In this document: in pieces, positions 57,720 to 64,000 of the stretch | How the letters are laid out: each line of letters begins with the position of its first letter | Numbering within the stretch: the first letter of the stretch is position 1 | Assembly (NCBI GenBank): GCA_964036045.1 | Contig: OZ038384.1 | Coordinates: 59,307,355-59,371,354 of the forward strand | Source of the DNA: Eutreptiella sp. 'Long Island Sound 2002' | Lineage: Eukaryota; Euglenozoa; Euglenophyceae; Eutreptiales; Eutreptiaceae | Length of the DNA: 64,000 nt | Direction of reading: 5' to 3' | Position numbers and translations under genes: made by a program | The notes under the pieces: generated by a model | Told to the model about the DNA's origin: nothing | What the model saw: the letters and a program-made list of their open reading frames with translations, nothing else | Database searches by the model: none

Positions 57720-58453
57720 GTAAGATGATCTTAGGGCCATATACTCCTTCTTCCTCTTCCACTTCTGTTGATTCTCTTGAACTTCAATCTTGTACTAGGG
57801 GATGATGACCAATCTGCGTACGACCTTGTTCTTGATGGCGGTGCTAAGGTCCACTTTCACCTTGTGCTTGTGCATGCAATCGACGAACTTGTTGTTTGCC
57901 TGAGCCCCGAAGCGGCAGGCGGGCTCCCGAATGGCATGGTCGGGGGAGTACCCCTCCCACATCACCTTGAACTCAAGCGTCCTTGTGCTTGGGTTCTTCC
58001 TTGGGTCCTTGATCTCCTTGACCGCATACTCGGGGAACCACACCGCCAGTTTTTTTGCACGCGCTGGGGTCCTTGGTGTACTCCAAGGGATTGAAGTCGT
58101 CCTAGAGGTTGGTGTAGACCTAGAGGGTGTCAATGTGGATATCTTCCGAGGCAGCCTTGTCCTTCACCCGGCCCACAATGAACATGTTGAATCTAGCAGA
58201 TCACGGCTTCGCACGGTCCTTATTAGTACGCCCCCCTCTTGGGCCCGGTCCTTGTCTTTATCCATACTCGGCCCCTTGCATTGTGCGCCCTTCGTCCTTC
58301 TCTTGTTGGACCTCTTGGCATAGTCTTGTTGGAGGTAGGTACGGGCAGTCTTAGCAAGCGGCAAGATTCCCGGAACAAGGAGCTCACGAACTGTGGGCCC
58401 CGGTTAGCCGACAAAATGATGGGAGTCCTCATTCGGTCTCCCATGGCTTCCAT
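57720..58453 (-). pseudogene. Ty3/gypsy integrase C-terminus with chromodomain, decayed
   Basis: Read leftwards from 58,453. An integrase core piece contains SANRGPQFVSSLF (58,380-58,415), where the catalytic Asp of the usual SDRG..F motif is replaced. A neighbouring frame gives ARTYLQQDYAKRSNKRR, typical of the integrase tail. A third frame, with about 32 of 37 codons ending in C or G, crosses TAG at 58,120 and 58,102. A chromodomain follows (58,037-57,917; PEYAVKEIKDPRK, then FKVMWEGYSPDHA.REPA), the hallmark of chromoviruses. At least three frame changes make it non-functional. It is cut at 58,453 by the start of the inverted-end element. Confidence 0.8.
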
Positions 58454-58792
58454 ACCCTAGAGACCTATGTTAAAATCAAGATGTTTAATATTTGGTAAAA
58501 AATTAATGCGTTAACCCAAAGTTGACCCTTTGGGGGGGGTTGAGGGGTTTAAGCAAGAAAAACTGCACCCCCATGGGGTGCCTTTCGGGATTGGGTGCCA
58601 TTTTCACCCAGGGGTTGGGGGGGGGGGGTTTTCACCGGTTTCCTTGCGAAAAAATATTAAAACGGTCCTCGGGATTAATTTTTGATTTTAATTTTTCAAT
58701 TTACTTTTGAAATATTACAAATTAATGAGTCGCCGGCATTAATATTAACCTGCGAAAAATTAATAGACTGCCGCAAATATTAACCTCCCCTA
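58454..58792 (+). repeat. Left terminal inverted repeat
   Basis: Left arm of the 1.7-kb element. It contains a G tract near 58,616-58,630 that is shorter in the right arm. Confidence 0.75.
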
Positions 58793-58861
58793 CAAATGCA
58801 CAACAACAAGCCAAACATACTAGGGGGCATGCATAATTCTTGTGCCTTACCAAAGTCCATG

Positions 58862-58877
58862 CCCCCCCCCCCTTTTT

Positions 58878-58924
<47 letters not shown>
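58862..58924. repeat. C tract and (CA)n microsatellite
   Basis: About 10 C at 58,862-58,871, then about 22 uninterrupted ca units from 58,880. Confidence 0.95.
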
Positions 58925-58926
<2 letters not shown>

Positions 58927-59177
58927 GATATTGGCACCCCCACACACCCGTCCCCTCCCACACACATCCCTCCCTGATCCTTCTTCTTTCCTCCCCTTGC
59001 CCTTGTGGTTTGGGTTTGGAAGGGTATACCCCATTCGGCTAGTTCAGGCTTTGTTTGCAATGCCAACCCCCCCCCCCTGGTAGTGTGCTGTGTGGGGATG
59101 TGGCGTCTAGGGCTGTGGTGTGTGGGTTTGTGGTGTGTGGGCATACGGTTTCTAGGTGTGTGGTGTGCGGGGCTGTG

Positions 59178-59753
59178 ATGCCCCCCTCAAAGAAACGAAG
59201 GTTCTCCTTCGAGTCCGGGTCGGAGAGCGACGACGCGGCAATCCCCCGTGGCGAAAAGCCCAAACCCCCCGCCCCCACCCCCACCGCACGGCCTACGAAG
59301 GCCGTCGCCGCCCCCAAACCCACCAACCCCCCCAAGACCGCCACAGCCAACACCCCCCCCCCCCCGACCAAGACCGACACCCCCAAGGGTGGGGGTGCAA
59401 CGGCCGGGAAGATGGACGACCGTCCTGACGATCTAATCGTCGGGACGGTCCCCCAAGTCCTCTACCCCACCGGGGTAGAGAAGGGCACCGTCCGAGGTGT
59501 CCATGGGCGGAAGGGTGGTGCCATTTGGGTGGAATACCCAGGCGGCACCACCCTCTACGAGGTGGCCCGGCACCTCCTTTTCCCCGCCCCCGAGGAGGCC
59601 GAGCGGTACCGGGAAGAGGCCCGGTTGGGCAAGAAAAAGCCCAAACCCCCCGCCCCCACAAACGAAGAGACTAACCCCCCGAACCCGAACCCTACCACCG
59701 AACCCACTTACCCCGCTAACCCCCCATCCGGATCCCATTATGGGGTGCCATGA
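59178..59753 (+). CDS. Proline-rich nuclear-type protein carried by the inverted-repeat element
   Basis: I chose ATG 59,178 (MPPSKKRRFSFESGSESDD) because it opens with a basic nuclear localisation-like signal and Ser/Glu/Asp tract. Frame length from there is 191 codons, ending in TGA. Residues about 20-80 form a Pro/Ala/Lys-rich linker. Residues about 90-150 form the only compact region (IVGTVPQVLYPTG, GTVRGVHG, IWVEYPGGTTLYEVARHLLF), whose alternating pattern resembles an SH3- or Tudor-like barrel. A second Pro-rich tail follows. Strong C/G bias at third positions supports coding. It sits between ~340-bp inverted repeats, so it is either the element's own DNA- or chromatin-binding protein or captured cargo. 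The domain assignment is my inference. Confidence 0.65.
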   Translation: MPPSKKRRFSFESGSESDDAAIPRGEKPKPPAPTPTARPTKAVAAPKPTNPPKTATANTPPPPTKTDTPKGGGATAGKMDDRPDDLIVGTVPQVLYPTGVEKGTVRGVHGRKGGAIWVEYPGGTTLYEVARHLLFPAPEEAERYREEARLGKKKPKPPAPTNEETNPPNPNPTTEPTYPANPPSGSHYGVP

Positions 59754-59850
59754 GGTGTGAGGGCCCGCATAAGGACCCAATGGGCCACAATGGCCATGCA
59801 CAACATGCATGAACACACACATAATGCATTACATGTTTTGTTGTGCCATT

Positions 59851-60187
59851 GTTAGGAGGGTTAATATTTGGGGAATAGAGGTAATATTTGTGAGATTAAT
59901 ATTAATGCTGGCGACTCATTAATTTTTAACTTTTCAAATATTAATCCAAAAATTAAAAACAAAAATTAAAGCCGAGAGCCATTTCAACATTTTGAAACAA
60001 CCACATGGGTAGAACCCCCCCACCAACCCCAGGGGGAAAATGACACCCAAGCCCGTAGGGCAACCCAAGGGGGTCGTAATTTTCACGGCAAACCGCCTGA
60101 CCCCCTTAAAAAATGCAAACTTGAGATTAAAGTGTTAATTTTTGGCCTCATATTAACTATATTAGGTTTAATCTAGGTCACTAGGGT
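59851..60187 (-). repeat. Right terminal inverted repeat
   Basis: Right arm of the 1.7-kb element. Its outer end, complemented, reads accctagtgacct. Confidence 0.75.
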
Positions 60188-60198
60188 TGGTCGCACAT

Positions 60199-60530
60199 AC
60201 CCCCCCCCCCGCGCCTCGTTAGCGCCAAACCCCCTGCTACATCCCCCCCCGCCCCCGCGGCGTGCCGCGTTAGCGCCAACCCCCCCACCCCACGTGCGCC
60301 TCGTTAGCGCCAAAGCCCCCCCCCCCGCGTGCCTCGTTAGCGCCAACCCCCCACGCCACGTGCGCCTCATTACCGCCAAAGCCCCCCCCCCCCCCTTCCT
60401 TGCTCGCTAGCCCCAACCCCCCCCGACCCACGTGCGCCTTGTTTGCGCCGAAGCCCCCCACCTCCCCCCATGGGTCTCGTTAGCATCAACCCTCCCCCAC
60501 CCGCGTGCCCCATGTTGGCGCCAAACTCTA
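60199..60530. repeat. C-rich minisatellite with cctcgttagcgcc core
   Basis: About nine degenerate units of 28-60 bp, each with a core close to cgtgcgcctcgttagcgcca followed by a long C run. Minus-strand Gly/Ala-rich frames across it are repeat translations. Confidence 0.85.
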
Positions 60531-62737
60531 CGCGTCTCGTGAAACGAGTTGCAAGTAAGAACGCTATACACCCGGCCCTCAGCCCTGCATTGCCTCCTAA
60601 ACTCACCCCACGGTTCCTCCAATTGTCGTAGAGTGTGTCCACATAATGCCCCCCATTGGGCCATGTGTATTCATGTATGTGCACCCGTTGCCCAACAGTG
60701 CGGACAGACGGATGTGCGCCATGAAAGCACTTTGACGGTGCGGTTTGGTTTGTGAGAACCGAGATAGCCTACCCGCAAATCTTAATCTATGCTTGAGATT
60801 ATTGGGGAAGGGACAGCAGATACTTTAGCAAAACGGGCTTGGCAAGGAGGCATATTGAGGGACACCAAGAACGATTCAATCAACCCTACCACCTATGCCC
60901 CCCCCATCTAGCAAAAGCTGTTGCCCACCCGCTTCAGCCGCACGAGACACATGCCCACTGAAGCACTCCCCATGTAGTCTTCCCCAATACCCTACCGCCT
61001 TAAAACCTGTTCCCTAATCCACCAACGCACAATCTTCCAAGAATTGGTGTGCGCTAAGATGAGTCAACAATGGCTGTAAATCGCCGCTAGTTAAAGCGCC
61101 CAAGGGAGTCTACCAGCAGCCTTGAAGGAAAATTTTGTCATGACTTTCGGACCCGAAGGTGACCCCTTGCCCTAGGTTCAGCGGCTTTGGATTGGAAGCG
61201 TAGCTCTGTGCAACTACAACGATTGCTTAGGAACAGTTGAGGGGTTGTTATGCTGGACAATAAGTTGGGTTCACAACGTGTAACCGACAACCAAACAGTA
61301 TATGGTTTCTTTTGCAAGGAGGGTCGGGAGGTGGAGTGTAGGGCGGTGACCATGCAAAGGGGCATGCGTTGTACGCATACAGGTGGTGAAACCACATGTG
61401 CATCCACAATGGCTTGCTCCACCACAAGGCAATGTGCCTTGCCCCCCTGATGAGCTAGTCTTTCAACCGGTCACATTGCTCCAGATCATTCAAGAAGTCC
61501 CTCTTCCATGTACATTGGGACATGCAACGAACTGCCTACCACCACACTTTGCACACATCTGCCCATGGCCCACCCCCCACTTGATGGTTCTTAGTCCTAG
61601 GTTCAACAATGTACCCACGGTTTCCCTTCGCTAGGGGTAGGGCTGCAATGGTGGATAGGATTGTGGAGAGAGCACACCGCGGCAAACCTTATGCTCTTAC
61701 CTAGTGCAAAGTCACTACGCCTTTAGTGAGGTTTCGGTGAACCTTCCAAACATTTAAGAAGGGTTCGGCCAGCTCTCAATGATATTTTGGTGGGCTTTCA
61801 GTGAGCTTTGAGTGGGAACATGAAGTCAGGGGATGGGAAGGTGCAGTGAAAGGCAAAGTGACCAATTCGCTTTTTCCAAAAAGATACCCCGATTGTCAAG
61901 GTACCCCAAAATAGTGATAGGAGTCACATAGGGTGTATCCAATAACAGAATATTGTACCCTAACGCTTGACATATGTACTCTAGCCCTTACAAGCATGTG
62001 TAAACCACTGCTTCGCCTTTGCTTCACCTTTGTGCCTTTTTCCACAATTTCTCGTCACAATCCTCCTGCAAATTGTCATCTGATGTGTGGTTGTCCACCA
62101 GATATTGGAGCCCCATCTTGCCATGCAACAAGCTTACCCCCCCATTGTTCCGTGTTATCCTCTTGAGCTGCACATGAGTCCACTAAACCTTTCTAGTGTC
62201 CCCCACTTTGCCACATAAGCATATGTGTGGTCTATCCGCATGTGCATCCACAGGGTCTTGCTGCACCTTAGGGCAATGTATTTTGCCGCCATCATCGGCA
62301 CCATAGTTCGCAATGTCTCCGTTAGCCGCGATATCCCCAAGGACCCCTGTGAAACGCACCGACCCATCAATGCTGGGCTTGCCGACCTTCGCACGGCCAA
62401 AGCGCTTGAGGACAGTTTCGCCCTTGGGCTTTGCTTTGCAAAGCCATCACCCACAGAAAGCAATACACGTCTCTTGCTGTCTGTCTGAGGAACAAATAGA
62501 GGAGCAGACATCCCTCCATAGTCATGTGGCAGTTGTGCCATTGCTGCAGCTCATATCTGCCCATGAAAGCAACATGCCTTCTTCACGGCGAAAATTGTCT
62601 TCCACGTCTCTGCACCTTCAAGCACCAACCAACTAGCACTATTGTTGGGCCTGCCACAAACGGCACGGAATGCGCAATGCGCACACACATGATTCCAAGG
62701 ATTGGCCATCTACACAAATGGTGACCCATGTGTGTTA
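60531..62737. other. No supported gene
   Basis: Competing frames of 60-130 codons on both strands (for example 62,155-62,541 minus). No recognised motif and no second copy. Confidence 0.4.
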
Positions 62738-63567
62738 CTGGGCCCCGAGTTGCAACACATGAGGGTCCTGCATTGCGGACACACCATACAATAGGTCCAA
62801 GCGTGCCGCTAGGTCGCACGTGGCACCGTGCATGGCGGCCGTCCCCTCCGTCACCACATTACCCCCGTCGGTAAGCTCGCTCAGTTTGTTGAGCCATGAC
62901 TCAACATCGGTCCATGACAGCGCATTGTCGAGGTCTGGAAGAGGGAACAATGTGTCCCGGCGAGAGATCTGCATGCTGCGCATCTGCGGGTGTTTGCGAA
63001 CGATATGGGACTTCTTGTGTAGCTCTACATGTGGCCGGACCCCACACGAGCAGCATGGTGCCCATCGGATTGGAGGTGCGCCTCATAGCGCTCCGCCGGC
63101 GTGAGACAATACATGGTCCCTTGCCCGGCGGGAGAGTAAGGGGAGGGAGAAGATGGTGAGGAAGATTGTGGAGCATGCACCGCAATGAAGGATGCGTTAA
63201 GCACAGATTGGTGACAAGGTTTTGTGAGGCTCAAATGACTTCTCATTGAGAGCGCCAAATCGCTTAAAAATTTTTTACAACCCCCTTGAAAAAAACCCCT
63301 TTGCCTGTAATGAGCCTTTTGAGCCCCAACTGAGTGTTGATTGCGCAAGTCCAACTGAGCCGCGGGTACATTCAGGACATGTTGGCAGGCAGCGTTGTTG
63401 AGACATATGGGGACGGACCCCGGCTCTACACTCTCTTCCCCATCCCTCAGGGGACACAGGGTAAGTTTCTTTTGGTTGGGGGATTTCGCTGTGCCAACAC
63501 AGATGGAGGATGATAACCACCCGCTACCTTGATTCAAGAGATAGTGCAGAAGCATGTAAAGGAGCAA
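62738..63567 (-). pseudogene. Coding-like minus-strand fragments
   Basis: A 180-codon frame (63,567-63,025) is followed by an 82-codon frame (62,983-62,738) with a soluble, acidic peptide including LSWTDVESWLNKLSELTDGG. Between them a third frame reads CCSCGVRPHVELHKKSH, which loosely resembles a Cys/His zinc-binding site. Frame changes would be needed to join them. No family recognised. Confidence 0.25.
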
Positions 63568-64000
63568 CCTTCATCATCAACCATAAACCGGACTTCCACC
63601 AAGTACCTATGGCGATCGAAAATCCGGTTACACGGCCTTCAAAGTGGACGAGATGACCTGTCATTATCAGGTTATGCCCACAACTTCAAGGCATTCAACC
63701 TCCATCCTTGAATCAAAGACATATTCAATATTTTGTGACATGCCTTTCGCAACTACTAAATCAACCACGTTCCAAATGGTTGGTCAGCAGGAACAAGAAG
63801 GTGATTCTAGCGAACCACTACCGCAATGTGAAGAAGGTCGTGCAGACCGGAACGGACAATCCGCTGGTGGTGGAGGTCATCAAGACACGTTTTGTTGCGG
63901 AAGCTGTCAAATGTTGTGGGCACATGCTAAAGGAGGCACCAACCGACCGGTGCCAAGCAAGTTCCTCGCTATCAAGGCCTTGGCCAAGCCGAAGGTCATG
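63560..64000 (+). pseudogene. Ty3/gypsy reverse transcriptase fragment
   Basis: DFHQVPMAIEN near 63,591-63,623 matches the DL.SGYHQ(I/V).MA.ED block of Ty3/gypsy RTs. A one-base shift then gives YTAFKVDE, the K/YTAF block. MPFATTKSTTFQMV at about 63,741-63,782 matches the MPFGL.NAP.TFQ.LM block with substitutions. The catalytic YLDD region is not seen before the window ends. It is on the opposite strand from the integrase relic at 58 kb, so it is a separate insertion. Confidence 0.45.

Larger units (their letters stand above)
58454..60187. mobile_element. 1.7-kb element with ~340-bp terminal inverted repeats
   Basis: 58,454-58,792 and the complement of 59,851-60,187 align end to end. Both start accctag.gacct and contain a ggtgccattttc- or ggtgtcattttc-like block followed by ggggttgg. 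Both then share an AT-rich block ending in taatgagtcgcc.gcattaa and caaatattaacc. Between them lie a (CA)n tract and one gene. No target-site duplication was found, and no known transposase is encoded. Its left end abuts the integrase relic, suggesting insertion into that older element, but integrase sequence does not resume on the right. Confidence 0.75.

Noticed and set aside
59239-59822. Frames on the opposite strand and other phases of the Pro-rich gene
   Set aside because: Shadows of the plus-strand frame; they lack the NLS-like start and the compact domain.

Overview
This window looks like gene-poor, repeat-rich nuclear DNA of a eukaryote. I see no operons, no ribosome-binding-site-led gene series and no uninterrupted reading frame above about 280 codons. 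It holds decayed retroelements (a Penelope-like reverse transcriptase, and Ty3/gypsy integrase-chromodomain and RT fragments), several elements with inverted ends, large satellite arrays, microsatellites, long G and C tracts, TTAGGG-like stretches, and 5S- and tRNA-like fragments. The lineage cannot be fixed from sequence alone; an alga or other protist is plausible. Several otherwise coding-looking frames are broken mainly by TAG or TAA. Either these copies are decayed, or the host reads UAR as Gln, as some ulvophyte algae and ciliates do. I raise this as a hypothesis, not a result.

Layout. 0-10 kb: short tandem repeats, a tRNA-Trp-like and a 5S-like sequence, and two inverted arms (4.26-4.54 and 9.17-9.63 kb) that may bound one element. 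9.8-15.5 kb: a run of minus-strand coding-like fragments, including members of two repeated protein families that I call family K (ends in IYKRVFC-like) and family Q (FQSL-like). 15.5-19.8 kb: little that can be supported, plus G-rich repeats. 19.8-41.5 kb: the repeat core, with a 37-bp satellite (arrays at 19.8-21.1, 35.0-40.7 and 41.1-41.5 kb) and a 47-bp satellite (25.1-26.7, 29.1-30.0 and 30.6-34.8 kb). The 47-bp arrays are interrupted by a Penelope-like relic and by a 582-bp G-rich element whose empty site survives in a neighbouring higher-order repeat copy. 41.5-56 kb: mostly unrecognised sequence, with a 1.6-kb inverted-end element carrying a family K frame, a long convergent inverted duplication, a zinc-knuckle-like frame and a perfect 21-bp hairpin. 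56-60.2 kb: a second copy of a 1-kb dispersed element, a Ty3/gypsy integrase-chromodomain relic, and against it a 1.7-kb element with ~340-bp inverted ends that encodes a proline-rich nuclear-looking protein. 60.2-64 kb: a C-rich minisatellite, unrecognised sequence, and a Ty3/gypsy RT fragment at the right edge.

No host gene with a recognised cellular function could be supported. Genes with GT-AG introns could be missed, because exons were not modelled.
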